From an uncultured Parabacteroides sp. (GTDB taxonomy: Bacteria; Bacteroidota; Bacteroidia; Bacteroidales; Tannerellaceae), in contig CAJTMR010000019.1 in the NCBI GenBank assembly GCA_910577325.1, positions 10,333 through 74,332 of the forward strand: a DNA stretch of 64,000 nucleotides, in the 5' to 3' direction. Position 1 is the first letter of the stretch, and every line of letters starts with the position of its first letter. The notes under the pieces are model-generated. The model was given only the letters and a program-made list of their open reading frames with translations. It did no database searches and had not been told where the DNA came from. A program made the translations under genes and the position numbers. This document shows positions 26,435-36,113 of this stretch, in pieces.

Positions 26435-29116
26435 TTATTTTCTCAATCTTCCGATCAAGCGTCCAGCCTCTCCGACCCAGAGAACCAGTGAAGTCGAGCC
26501 GATAATGATCCCCCAATCTTTCCAAGATAAGGGTACGACACTAAACATCTCGCCGCCAAACGTGACGATCAGGTATTGTCCTACGATGATAAGCAAGGCT
26601 ACCATCAAAAAACTTTTGCATCCTTTCAGGTTGGCGAATGCCGAGCGTCCTTCCATGAACGCTTTTGCGTTGAACATGTTCCAGAACTGGAGCATCACGA
26701 AGAAGCTGAAGAACCAGGACAGATCATGCGGGGTTAGTCCGTCCTGTGCATGGAAGTGAAGCAATAATCCGATCAAGACAATTACGAATGAAAGCCCTAC
26801 GCCGAATATGTTATAAGCCATCGGACGTGTAATAATAAAGTCGCCATCCTTACCACTACGACGGGGTTTGTCTTTCATTACTTGTTCGTTAGGAGGCAAC
26901 GATGCTAACGCTCCGGCGGCAAATGTATCCATGATCAGGTTTACCCAAAGCATCTGTGTGATGGTAAGCGGAGATTCGGTTCCCAAGAGCGAACCCAACA
27001 ATACGATCAGACACGCAGCTACATTGATCGTCAACTGGAACAACAGGAATTTCTGGATATTCCGGTATAGGGAACGTCCCCACATCACCGCGCGGGTGAT
27101 GCTGCTGAACGAGTTGTCTATGATGGTAATATCGCTTGCCTCTTTCGCCACGGAGGTTCCGTCACCCATAGACAAACCGACTTGCGCTGCTTTCAGGGCC
27201 GGAGCGTCGTTTGTCCCGTCGCCGGTTACGGCAACTACTGCTGCTTTCTGTTGTAACAATTGTACCAGTCGCTGTTTGTCGGTAGGGCGGGCACGGCACA
27301 TGATCTTCAGATCGAGTACACGTTCCAAGGCTTCCTCGTCAGTCAAGGCTTCGAAGCCCGGTCCGGTGATAATATTTTGTTCGGTGTCTTGGCTTTTCCA
27401 GATTCCGATCTGGCGTCCTATCTCTTTGGCTGTTCCAGGGGTGTCTCCGGTTACGATCTTGATGTCGATACCTGCATCCAGGCAACTCTGAACGGCTGCC
27501 GGAACATCGGCACGCACGGGGTCGGAGATAGCGACGATACCTAAATAAGTGAGGTCCGTATTGTGCAATCGTCCATTTACAAAAAATGAAACATCCTGTC
27601 CGTCCTCCAATATCTGGTAGGCAAATCCCAGCGTACGCATGGCCTGGTTCTGATAGTCCAGTAGCTGCTTTTCTATAGCGGCTTTACAGTCTTCCACCGG
27701 TTTAGAAGTCCCGTTGATCGCCACCCGGTTACTGTTCGCCAATACGATTTCCGGAGCGCCTTTGACATACAACACGCGTTTCCCCAGCAAGGACGATTGT
27801 ACGACTGTCGCCATATATTTCCGTTCGGTGGAGAAGGTCAATTGATCCAGTATCCGGTCGCTTTCCCGTATTTCCAGGTAGTTCTGATGTTGGCTGTTCA
27901 GCCATAACAACAATGCTGCTTCCGTCGGGTTACCCAAGGTCTTTATCTTATCATCGGAAAAATCGAGGAAGGCGGTTGAGTTGACCGATATTCCGTCTTT
28001 TATTAGGTTACTCAGTTCGTCATCTCCTAATTTCTGGTCTTTCAGATTGTAAAAGTTCGTTTGGTACACCTGCATCTGGTTCTGCGTAAGCGTTCCAGTC
28101 TTGTCCGTACAAATGACAGTGGTAGCCCCCATCGTTTCGCAGGCATGCATTTTACGGACGAGGTTGTTCGTTTTCAGCATCCGGTTCATGCTAAGCGCCA
28201 AACTTAGGGTCACGCTCATCGGCAAACCTTCCGGTACGGATACGACGATCAGCGTAACTGCGACCATAAATATATTCAGGATATGGGAGATCAGGTCCAT
28301 GACCGGCATTCCGGATGAGGATAGCAATACCTTTGTCAGTAATGCGATAAAGGTAATGGCAGCAATCGCATAACCGGCTTTGCTGATCACCTTCGCCAAC
28401 CCTGCTAACTGCATCTGCAACGGCGTGTCGATATTATTTTCGATCTGCGAGCCTTCGTATACCTTTCCGTATCCGGTTTCATCGCCTACTTTTTCTACTT
28501 CCATCACACCATGTCCGTCGACAACGGTCGTTCCGCGCATGACCACATTGGACGGATAGGTCGCTTCTTCATCGAAGTCCGCTTCGTTCGTGGTTTTGCT
28601 GATGATCGGCTCACCGGTCAGGGTCGATTCGTTGATCTGTAGGGAGATCGCCTCCAGCAACTGTCCGTCAGCCGGGATTTCTTCTCCTGTTTCCAGTACG
28701 ACAATGTCGCCGACAACAACCTCTTTGCGCGGAATCTGACAGATATTCCCTTCCCGGATCACCTTGACGAAAATATCGTCATTGACCGTATTCAGCACAT
28801 CAAAAGCCCGGTTCGCTTTGACTTCGAAAAAGAAGCCGACACAAGATGCGAGCATGATTGCAAAGAATATCCCGATCGGTTCGAGAAAGGCCGTGAACCC
28901 TTTAGCCTCCGGTCCCCAGCAATGCACACCTGCGATAATCATGGACAAGAACCATGCTACCAATAGGATCTTAATAATCGGATCATTGAATTTCTCGATG
29001 AATTGACTCCACAGAGATGCTTTCTCAGGGGGAGTGAGGATATTTTCGCCATGCAGGCGCCTGCTTTCTTCTACTTCTTGTTTGGTTAATCCTTGATACT
29101 GATGTTTTTTCTCCAT
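26435..29116 (-). CDS. Cation-transporting P-type ATPase, Ca-translocating (PMCA-like)
   Basis: Encodes 893 residues. N-terminal cation-ATPase domain (about 1-70), actuator domain with TGEP (about 165), phosphorylation site CTDKTGTLTQNQ (Asp about 330), nucleotide-binding VKGAPE, hinge TGDGTNDAPALK, and ten predicted membrane helices. Membrane helix 4 has VPEGLPM, the type IIB Ca-binding form. It would export Ca2+ using ATP at the inner membrane; some relatives move other divalent cations. Its own promoter should lie in the 232 bp before it (CAAAGTTA at 29160-29167 is a minus-strand -7 box). The decayed ATPase gene follows. Confidence 0.92.
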   Translation of the reverse strand: MEKKHQYQGLTKQEVEESRRLHGENILTPPEKASLWSQFIEKFNDPIIKILLVAWFLSMIIAGVHCWGPEAKGFTAFLEPIGIFFAIMLASCVGFFFEVKANRAFDVLNTVNDDIFVKVIREGNICQIPRKEVVVGDIVVLETGEEIPADGQLLEAISLQINESTLTGEPIISKTTNEADFDEEATYPSNVVMRGTTVVDGHGVMEVEKVGDETGYGKVYEGSQIENNIDTPLQMQLAGLAKVISKAGYAIAAITFIALLTKVLLSSSGMPVMDLISHILNIFMVAVTLIVVSVPEGLPMSVTLSLALSMNRMLKTNNLVRKMHACETMGATTVICTDKTGTLTQNQMQVYQTNFYNLKDQKLGDDELSNLIKDGISVNSTAFLDFSDDKIKTLGNPTEAALLLWLNSQHQNYLEIRESDRILDQLTFSTERKYMATVVQSSLLGKRVLYVKGAPEIVLANSNRVAINGTSKPVEDCKAAIEKQLLDYQNQAMRTLGFAYQILEDGQDVSFFVNGRLHNTDLTYLGIVAISDPVRADVPAAVQSCLDAGIDIKIVTGDTPGTAKEIGRQIGIWKSQDTEQNIITGPGFEALTDEEALERVLDLKIMCRARPTDKQRLVQLLQQKAAVVAVTGDGTNDAPALKAAQVGLSMGDGTSVAKEASDITIIDNSFSSITRAVMWGRSLYRNIQKFLLFQLTINVAACLIVLLGSLLGTESPLTITQMLWVNLIMDTFAAGALASLPPNEQVMKDKPRRSGKDGDFIITRPMAYNIFGVGLSFVIVLIGLLLHFHAQDGLTPHDLSWFFSFFVMLQFWNMFNAKAFMEGRSAFANLKGCKSFLMVALLIIVGQYLIVTFGGEMFSVVPLSWKDWGIIIGSTSLVLWVGEAGRLIGRLRK

Positions 29117-29348
29117 AAATTTATTAATCTGTTTCAGAAAATTGAAGGAACAAATTACGCAAAGTTATAGGACATATACAAATACCTGAATCGCTTTATT
29201 CTTTTCTTTGTGTTTTAATGTATTTTAATATCATGGGAGTAAACCTTTTGAGGTTTAGAGTTGTCTTATATACAAAGGCAAAAATAGTGTTTGGTTGTTT
29301 AAGGTTTTATGAAGAATGTTAGGTTATTATTTTTGAAGGGGATTGTCC

Positions 29349-30323
29349 TTATGATCGGAGGGCAATCCCTTTATTTTCAAAGTAGGAGGGAGATAAGTTC
29401 GGATCGAACAGACGCCCTTGCCGCGCTTTTCGCTCGGAAATGCGTTTATTGACCTTAGCTGTGAATTCGAAGTTCTTAAGTCCCCAGTCCGGAGCTATCA
29501 ACAACTCTTTAGGAGATTGCGATACAAACCTCTCTACAACAATGGAGGGGCTTAACCGTTCTATGAAGTCGATGACCAACTCGATATATTCGTCAGCCGT
29601 ATAAAGATGAAACAGTTCGGGATGTTCTTCCTGCTCTCTGGCCATGCGTGTCCCCCGAATGAGCTGTAGTTGGTGGAGTTTTAGTGTTGTAATAGGAAGT
29701 GTGGACAATACATCGGCATGGTGCAGAATCTCCTCCCGGCTTTCTCCCGGTAAACCCAGAATCAAATGGGCCCCCGTATATATATGTTTGGCTGCCGTGC
29801 GTCGGATGGTCTTTTCTGATTCCGTGTGGGTATGTCCCCGGTTGATACGCGTTAAGGTACGGTCCAGCGTACTTTCCATACCATATTCGATCATCACGAA
29901 CTTTTTTTGCGATAAGACGGAGAAATAATCCAATAGTGCGTCCGGCATGCAATCCGGCCGTGTACCGACGATCAGCCCGACAACTCCTGGATAGGAGAGG
30001 GCTTCTTCATATTTCGCAATCAACGAACTCAATTCGGCATAAGTGTTTGTATAAGCTTGGAAATAGGCCAGGTATTTCATGTCCGGATATTTGCGGGAGA
30101 AAAAGCGGACGCCCTCTTCCAATTGTTCCGTTACGCTTTTTTCGGTATGGCAATATTCTGGGCTGAACGTCTGGTTATTGCAGTAGGTACAGCCGCCAAA
30201 ACCTTTCGTCCCATCCCGGTTCGGACAGGTGAAGCCGGCATTGATCGATATTTTTTGCACTTTATAAGGGAATACTCCTCGTAGGAAGTCTCCGAAATCA
30301 CGATATGGTTTACTGTTTTCCAT
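29349..30323 (-). CDS. Radical SAM protein, YhcC/TIGR01212 family
   Basis: Encodes 324 residues. The iron-sulfur cluster motif is CPNRDGTKGFGGCTYC near residue 33, the long-spaced form of TIGR01212 proteins. Other conserved parts are ILGLPGESREEILHHA and LKLHQLQLIRGT. Relatives are thought to act on RNA or in redox-linked metabolism, but the reaction is not established. It is divergent from the DPP-IV gene with only 85 bp between them, and its 3' end is covered by a GGGATTG-type inverted repeat (29336-29374). The 232 bp between this gene and the P-ATPase hold that repeat and the P-ATPase promoter. Confidence 0.88.
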   Translation of the reverse strand: MENSKPYRDFGDFLRGVFPYKVQKISINAGFTCPNRDGTKGFGGCTYCNNQTFSPEYCHTEKSVTEQLEEGVRFFSRKYPDMKYLAYFQAYTNTYAELSSLIAKYEEALSYPGVVGLIVGTRPDCMPDALLDYFSVLSQKKFVMIEYGMESTLDRTLTRINRGHTHTESEKTIRRTAAKHIYTGAHLILGLPGESREEILHHADVLSTLPITTLKLHQLQLIRGTRMAREQEEHPELFHLYTADEYIELVIDFIERLSPSIVVERFVSQSPKELLIAPDWGLKNFEFTAKVNKRISERKARQGRLFDPNLSPSYFENKGIALRS

Positions 30324-30356
30324 ACGGGCAAAGGTAATAAATCCGCCGAAATATAG

Positions 30357-30364
30357 TAACTTTG
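30357..30364 (+). promoter_or_regulatory. -7 box of the DPP-IV/lipA promoter
   Basis: TAACTTTG, 44 bp before the start codon; the -33 region is not a good match. Confidence 0.45.
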
Positions 30365-30408
30365 CAATTCATTCTAACAGAAATATTAAGATAAAAATAG
30401 AATCATAC

Positions 30409-32583
30409 ATGAAACGATTAGGGTTTGGTGCTTTACTTTCGTTCCTGCTTGTCGGGAGCCTGACAGCTCAGAATGGGAGCAAACGTGTCGATTTAAAAGA
30501 AATTACAGACGGACAGTTCCGCCAGGTTACTAATATTGGAGAAATGCGTTCTATGCCTGATGGCGAGCATTATACGGCGATGAATGTTACCCGCGACATG
30601 ATTATAAAATATTCTTATCGCACCGGAAATCCGGTCGATACTTTGTTCAATACCGGAAAAGCGCGTGAGTGTACATTCGACAAGTTTGACGGATATATGA
30701 TTAGCAGTACGGGACACCATATTCTCGTATGGTGCGATACGGAACCAATCTATCGCCGTTCGTTCAAGGCGAATGTGTATGACTATGACGTGCGCCGTAA
30801 TTATGTGAAGCCGATTTCAGATTCGAAAAGCAAGCAGATGATCCCGACATTTTCTCCGGACGGAAGGATGGTCGCATACGTGAGTGACAATAATATATGG
30901 ATTCGTAAATTCGATTACGATACGGAGGTTCAAGTGACGAAAGACGGGGAGACAAATAAAATACTGAACGGTATTACCGACTGGGTATATGAAGAGGAGT
31001 TTGCCGTAACGAACCTGATGGCTTGGTCGCCGAACAGCGAACAGTTGGCCTTTGTGCGTTTTGATGAATCGGAAGTTCCTCAATATTCGATGCAGATGTT
31101 CGGAGAGGGGCTGTATCCCGGATATTATGACTATAAATATCCGAAGGCCGGAGAAAAGAATTCGAAAGTAACGTTGCATTCTTATGACGTGGTGACGAAA
31201 GATACGAAGGAACTGAAAGTCCCGGTAGAAGCGGACAGTTATATTCCACGGATTGTTTTTACGAATAATGACGAACAGTTGGCTGTGATGACGTTGAACC
31301 GTCATCAGAATGTTTTCAATATGTATTATGCGAATCCGAAGAGCGGCGTTTTCCGTTTGATCCTACGTGACGAAAACAAGGCGTATGTCGATTCGGAGTG
31401 GTTGAGTTCCATCCATTTTTATGCGAACAGTTTCTCATATGTGAACGAACAGGATGGCTATGCGCATATTTATTTGTATTCTCCTACTGGTGTCATGCAG
31501 CGACAAGTGACGAAAGGCAACTGGGACGTGACGGCGTTTTTGGGCTATGATGAAGCAACAAAGACGGTCTATTATGAATCGGCAGAAGAAAGTCCGATTC
31601 GCCGTGCGATTTATAAGGTTGACGCGAAAGGGGTTAAAACGAAACTTTCGACACAGGAAGGAACTAATAATGCGACATTCAGCGATAATTTCGCTTATTA
31701 TGTAAACCAGTATTCCAATGCCAACACGCCGGTAAAAATTACTGTAAACGAGACGAAGACGAACAAAGTTTTGCGTGTTTTGCAAGATAACGCTCCCCTG
31801 ATAGACAAGCTGGCAGGCTATTCATATGCCAAGAAAGAGTTCATCAAAGTGCGTACAGCCTCCGATTATGAACTGAATGCATGGATCGTGAAACCGGCCG
31901 ACTTCGATGAGTCGAGAAAATATCCGGTTCTGATGTTCCAGTACAGTGGTCCGAACTCCCAACAGGTATTGGATAAATATGGTTTTGACTGGGAACACTA
32001 TCTGGCTGCTAACGGGATCATTACGGTCTGTGTGGACGGACGTGGTACGGGGGCTCGCGGGGAAGCCTTCCGCAAATGTACCTACCTGCGTATGGGGGAA
32101 CTGGAATCCAGAGACCAGGTAGAAGCTGCGCAGGCCTTGGCCCAGTTGCCGTTTGTCGATAAGAACCGCATGGCGATTTGGGGATGGAGCTTCGGCGGTT
32201 ACAATACGTTGATGTCCATGAGTGTCGGCAACGGGACTTTCAAAGCCGGTATAGCTGTCGCACCTCCTACCGATTGGAAATATTACGATTCGGTCTACAC
32301 GGAACGCTTTATGCGTACGCCGAAAGAAAATTTTGAAGGCTATGCCGCCACTTCGCCGATCCGTCGGGCGAAGGATTTACAAGGGAAACTGTTGCTGATC
32401 CACGGCACTGCTGACGATAATGTGCATTTCCAGCAGACAATGGATTATGCCGAAAGCTTGGTGCAGGCCGGTAAACAGTTTGAAATGCAGGTTTACAAAG
32501 ACCGCAATCACAGTATCTATGGTGGGAACACCCGCTACCATCTGTATACCAGAATGTCTAACTTTTTATTTGATAATTTGTAA
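30409..32583 (+). CDS. Dipeptidyl peptidase IV (S9 family)
   Basis: Encodes 724 residues: signal peptide (ending SLTAQ), eight-bladed propeller (about 40-480), and alpha/beta hydrolase domain. The catalytic Ser is in GWSFGGYN, the Asp in HGTADDNVHF and the His in RNHSIYGG. DPP-IV removes Xaa-Pro dipeptides from peptides, in the periplasm in Bacteroidales. The substrate-binding EE motif YEEEFAV is present in the propeller. lipA starts 6 bp after its stop, giving a likely two-gene transcript of unrelated functions. Confidence 0.94.
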   Translation: MKRLGFGALLSFLLVGSLTAQNGSKRVDLKEITDGQFRQVTNIGEMRSMPDGEHYTAMNVTRDMIIKYSYRTGNPVDTLFNTGKARECTFDKFDGYMISSTGHHILVWCDTEPIYRRSFKANVYDYDVRRNYVKPISDSKSKQMIPTFSPDGRMVAYVSDNNIWIRKFDYDTEVQVTKDGETNKILNGITDWVYEEEFAVTNLMAWSPNSEQLAFVRFDESEVPQYSMQMFGEGLYPGYYDYKYPKAGEKNSKVTLHSYDVVTKDTKELKVPVEADSYIPRIVFTNNDEQLAVMTLNRHQNVFNMYYANPKSGVFRLILRDENKAYVDSEWLSSIHFYANSFSYVNEQDGYAHIYLYSPTGVMQRQVTKGNWDVTAFLGYDEATKTVYYESAEESPIRRAIYKVDAKGVKTKLSTQEGTNNATFSDNFAYYVNQYSNANTPVKITVNETKTNKVLRVLQDNAPLIDKLAGYSYAKKEFIKVRTASDYELNAWIVKPADFDESRKYPVLMFQYSGPNSQQVLDKYGFDWEHYLAANGIITVCVDGRGTGARGEAFRKCTYLRMGELESRDQVEAAQALAQLPFVDKNRMAIWGWSFGGYNTLMSMSVGNGTFKAGIAVAPPTDWKYYDSVYTERFMRTPKENFEGYAATSPIRRAKDLQGKLLLIHGTADDNVHFQQTMDYAESLVQAGKQFEMQVYKDRNHSIYGGNTRYHLYTRMSNFLFDNL

Positions 32584-32589
32584 CTTGTA

Positions 32590-33435
32590 ATGTCAGAACA
32601 TTTGAGAAAGCCGGATTGGTTGAAAATCCGGCTGGGTGGGAACGAACAGTTCACACGGACAAAAAGCATCGTTGAGTCCCACTGCCTGCATACGATCTGC
32701 ACCAGCGGGAAATGTCCCAATATGGGAGAGTGCTGGAGCAGAGGAACGGCAACCTTTATGATTGCCGGAGATATTTGTACGCGTTCTTGCCGTTTCTGCA
32801 ATACGTTGACAGGCAAACCGCTCCCGTTGGACCCGAAGGAGCCTGCGAATGTGGCGGAAAGTATTCGGTTGATGAAATTGAAACATGCGGTTATTACTTC
32901 TGTCGACCGGGATGATTTGCCTGATTTGGGTGCGCAGCATTGGGTCGATACGATCCGTATGATAAAAGCGGTCAATCCGGAAACCACGGTAGAGGTCTTG
33001 ATCCCCGACTTCCAGGGACGGTTGGAACTGGTGGATCAAGTGGTGGCGGCCGCTCCCGAAATAATATCCCATAATATGGAAACAGTTCGCCGTATCAGCC
33101 CCGAAGTGCGCAGTGCCGCGAAGTACGAGGTAAGTCTCTCCGTGCTTGCGCGTATAGCCGAACAAGGCATTGTCGCTAAGACCGGTATAATGGTAGGTTT
33201 GGGTGAAACGGTCGAGGAAGTTTGTGAATTAATGGATGACGTGCGAACCGCCGGAGTCTCCGTTTTGACAATCGGGCAATATTTACAACCCAGCCGGAAA
33301 AATATTCCAGTCAAGGAGTATGTGACACCCTGGCAATTTGAGTCTTATAAATCAATAGCTTTAAGAAAAGGATTTGAAAAAGTGGAGAGCGCTCCCTTGG
33401 TTCGTTCTTCTTATCATGCAGAAAAACATGTGTGA
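32590..33435 (+). CDS. lipA: Lipoyl synthase
   Basis: Encodes 281 residues. Auxiliary cluster cysteines in CTSGKCPNMGEC, radical SAM cluster in TRSCRFC, and the C-terminal RSSYHAE serine that ligates the auxiliary cluster. It inserts two sulfur atoms into octanoyl groups on lipoyl domains. No lipB is in view. The short 6-bp gap from the peptidase gene indicates co-transcription. Residue length matches the family. Confidence 0.97.
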   Translation: MSEHLRKPDWLKIRLGGNEQFTRTKSIVESHCLHTICTSGKCPNMGECWSRGTATFMIAGDICTRSCRFCNTLTGKPLPLDPKEPANVAESIRLMKLKHAVITSVDRDDLPDLGAQHWVDTIRMIKAVNPETTVEVLIPDFQGRLELVDQVVAAAPEIISHNMETVRRISPEVRSAAKYEVSLSVLARIAEQGIVAKTGIMVGLGETVEEVCELMDDVRTAGVSVLTIGQYLQPSRKNIPVKEYVTPWQFESYKSIALRKGFEKVESAPLVRSSYHAEKHV

Positions 33436-33496
33436 AGGCGCGAACTTTTTTTCAGAAAGGTTTGTTATGTGGTAAAGGGTAAATCAGGGAAAGGAT

Positions 33497-34618
33497 ATGA
33501 ACAAAGTGAAGAAAGGCTTGGATAATCAAGCCGTGGGGTTGATGCCGTTGTTGCTGTTTATGTTTTTAGACAACTATTTTTCATATTTGTTGTCTTTCAT
33601 GATCGGCATATCTTTTTGTTTTGTTTGTCTTTTTTTATATCAGGCTTTGAGCAAAGACAAAATTTATCAGTTTTTGTTATTGCCCTCGGCGGCTACATTG
33701 ATTCTCTATTCTGTTTTTCTTTGCCTCCGGCTTGAGCCGGTACTGTTTATCTATTCTCCGTTGATAACAGAGATCTTGCTTGTTGTCGTTTTGGCGTTTA
33801 TGGGCTTTGCCAGACGGTTGCTTCTGAAGCGAATCCGGAATTCTGATTATCCTGCTTACAAACGGACACTGATGCGTACTACGCTGAATGAGTTCTTTTT
33901 TGTGGCTATGCTTGTCCAAAATCTTTATACACTGCATTTATTTGTCATTCTTGTGTACAGTATTTTGCCGGAGACAATGCAGGATGTGCGGATTGAGCGT
34001 TTTTTATACAGGGAGCTTGGTATTCTTATCGGTGTATTTTTGATTTTGTATGAGCAGGTAAGGATATCGATGGTACAAGGAAGTCTTCGTAAGGAAATGT
34101 GGTTGCCTGTGTTGAATGACAACGGCAAAGTGGTTGGCTGCATAGCCCGTTCGGTGAGCCGTTCTTTGCCCAAGAAATATTATCATCCGGTGGTGCGTGT
34201 GGCCGTTGTTCACCAAGGAATGCTCTATTTGGTCAAGCGTGGGAAAAAGTCATTTGTTTCGCCCGATACGATTGACTATCCGTTTTGCAGCTATGTGTTG
34301 TTTAAGCACACCATAGAAGCTACAGCCTGTGAAACGATGGGGGAATTGGGGAAGAAGGACGATTTGAAACCCCGCTTCTTGATCCGTTATACGTTTGAAA
34401 ATGACAAGGTGAAGCATATGGTGAATCTTTTTGTCGTATGTGTGCGTTCGGAAGAACTGATGGAAAAAATCAAGCGTCCGAGCGGAAAACTATGGACGAC
34501 CAAGCAGATTGAGGAAAACCTGGGGGCCGGTGTTTTCAGCGAGTATTTCGAGCAAGAGTTCGGCTATTTGCAAAATACCATTTTATATGCTGAAAATTTT
34601 TGCCGGACGCATGCTTGA
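33497..34618 (+). CDS. Four-helix membrane protein with degenerate NUDIX-like domain
   Basis: Encodes 373 residues. The first 190 contain about five hydrophobic helices (GLMPLLLFMFLDNYF, then LLLPSAATLILYSVFLCL, LVVVLAFMGFARRL, VAMLVQNLYTLHLFVILVY). The C-terminal cytoplasmic part starts NGKVVGCIARSVS and YHPVVRVAVVHQGMLYLVKRG, with EATACETMGELG where the NUDIX box would be. The box lacks the REXXEE glutamates, so catalysis is doubtful and a binding role is possible. Relatives occur in Bacteroidales without known function. Same strand as lipA, 61 bp away. Confidence 0.6.
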   Translation: MNKVKKGLDNQAVGLMPLLLFMFLDNYFSYLLSFMIGISFCFVCLFLYQALSKDKIYQFLLLPSAATLILYSVFLCLRLEPVLFIYSPLITEILLVVVLAFMGFARRLLLKRIRNSDYPAYKRTLMRTTLNEFFFVAMLVQNLYTLHLFVILVYSILPETMQDVRIERFLYRELGILIGVFLILYEQVRISMVQGSLRKEMWLPVLNDNGKVVGCIARSVSRSLPKKYYHPVVRVAVVHQGMLYLVKRGKKSFVSPDTIDYPFCSYVLFKHTIEATACETMGELGKKDDLKPRFLIRYTFENDKVKHMVNLFVVCVRSEELMEKIKRPSGKLWTTKQIEENLGAGVFSEYFEQEFGYLQNTILYAENFCRTHA

Positions 34619-34643
34619 ACGGCGACCGGCAGTTTTCGTGTTT

Positions 34644-35138
34644 CTACCGATTGCCCAACTCTATCACCTCCAGATCCCGAATCCTTTTTTTGTCTATGAT
34701 GAAGCGTATTAGTGTCCTTACCTGATGGAATCCACTCTTGCCGGCTGCTCCCGGATTCATGTACAGACAATTCAAATTTTTGTCGAACCCTACTTTCAAT
34801 ATATGTGAATGGCCGGCAATGAAAAGATCGGGGCGGGTGTCGTATAGCTCTTTGCGGATAAGCGGATTATAGCGTCCCGGGTAGCCTCCTATATGTGTCA
34901 TCATTACGTTTACTTCTTCGGCTTTAAAATGGGCGACTTGCGGATATTGCAGTCGTAGCGATTGGCCGTCAATATTGCCATATACGGCGCGAAGCGGTTT
35001 CAAGGTAGCCAATCGTGTCGCCAGTCCGTCTGAACCGATATCTCCCGCATGCCAGATTTCGTCGCATTCCGAGAAATATTCTGTATATTTGTCGTCCCAC
35101 CAAGCATGGGTATCTGAAAGAAGTCCTATTTTTAGCAT
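34644..35138 (-). CDS. YfcE/MJ0936-type metallophosphoesterase
   Basis: Encodes 164 residues. Metal-binding motifs: GLLSDTHAWW, HAGDIGSDG, VYGNIDG, MMTHIGG and AGHSHIL, the order of the calcineurin-like fold. Relatives hydrolyse phosphodiesters such as bis-pNPP, or act on cyclic nucleotides; the natural substrate is unknown. Own -7 box TACTTTTG on the minus strand at 35155-35162. In the present orientation of the neighbouring invertible segment the promoter there also points toward this gene. Confidence 0.88.
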   Translation of the reverse strand: MLKIGLLSDTHAWWDDKYTEYFSECDEIWHAGDIGSDGLATRLATLKPLRAVYGNIDGQSLRLQYPQVAHFKAEEVNVMMTHIGGYPGRYNPLIRKELYDTRPDLFIAGHSHILKVGFDKNLNCLYMNPGAAGKSGFHQVRTLIRFIIDKKRIRDLEVIELGNR

Positions 35139-35154
35139 ATTTGTTTCGTTTTTG

Positions 35155-35162
35155 CAAAAGTA
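35155..35162 (-). promoter_or_regulatory. -7 box of the phosphoesterase promoter
   Basis: Reads TACTTTTG on the minus strand, 16 bp before the start codon. Confidence 0.4.
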
Positions 35163-35347
35163 AGAAAAAAGTAAAAGATAGTATAAGGAAGGAAATCGGG
35201 GTCAAGGCAACTGCATCTCAATTTTTCAAGATATCCTATAGAAGAGAAGCAGAATAGAAGAACTATATCGGAGTAAAGTCGTTTTTTTGTACCGTAGTTC
35301 TGCAAGAACTATGATAAAACAAATCATATTACCGTTGCAAATTAAAA

Positions 35348-35379
35348 CAAAGATATAAAAAATAATTATAATAAACAAA
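35348..35379 (-). promoter_or_regulatory. Promoter inside the PUL 2 switch, facing away from susC
   Basis: On the minus strand: -33 TTTG (35376-35379), 20-bp spacer, -7 TATCTTTG (35348-35355). It now reads toward the phosphoesterase gene. Confidence 0.65.
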
Positions 35380-35396
35380 TTGTATTGTGATTTGAT

Positions 35397-36113
35397 CAGG
35401 GCAACCGCACCAAAAGTTGCTATCCGGAATCACTTCTCTTCTTCCATGCAAATTTCGCAAATCAACTATCATACTATCACATCCGGCCGTTAACTACTGT
35501 TTCACAATATGTTAAAGCATGATAGTAGCTGTTTTCAACTATCATTCAACTATCATGCATCTATCATGCTTTTTACATGACTGTTTATTTATATAGCTGA
35601 TAATATGATATTTATGTTTGCATAGGCAAAAACAGCCATCGGCGAAAAAGATGTAAAAACGAGGCATAAAAGTGCCTCCGACACGGCAGATAAACATCCC
35701 CGCACCTCCGTAAAGGTCTCACGCAGACCCGGGTCTGCACCTCTCCCGCACCCGGGTCTGTGTGGTGGGTACACCCGGGTCTCAAGCGGCTTTGCAAGCT
35801 GTTTTTGACAAAAGAAAAGCCTGTCTTGATGAAAAAAGAAGCCGTTTTAACAGGTTTTGCACCTGTTTCCGAACGGTCCCTGTTTTTATCGTATAATTGA
35901 TACACAGGATATTATCGTTTTTACCATGATGGTTATGACAGATGAATGATAGTTCAAAATGGCAACTGTCATGCTGTAACATATTGGTTTAAAATAATAT
36001 ACAGACGGATATGATAGTATGATAGTTGTTTTTGCAAAAACATTTATGTGAGTTGCTCCGTATCGGTGGCGAAAACAGATGGATGCTTCATGATTTTGGT
36101 GCGGTTACCCTGC
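35397..36113 (-). mobile_element. Non-autonomous TIR element, copy B (717 bp)
   Basis: Reverse-oriented copy of the 19778-20505 element. TIRs CAGGGCAACCGCACCAAAA (35397-35415) and TTTTGGTGCGGTTACCCTG (36094-36112), one mismatch. Flanks TGATTTGAT at 35388-35396 and 36114-36122, a 9-bp target duplication. The ACTATCAT iterons (35463-35479, 36012-36028) and three ACCCGGGT palindromes are kept. By eye most bases match copy A, with the central part nearly identical and the ends of each half more diverged. It lies wholly inside the invertible segment. Confidence 0.8.
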
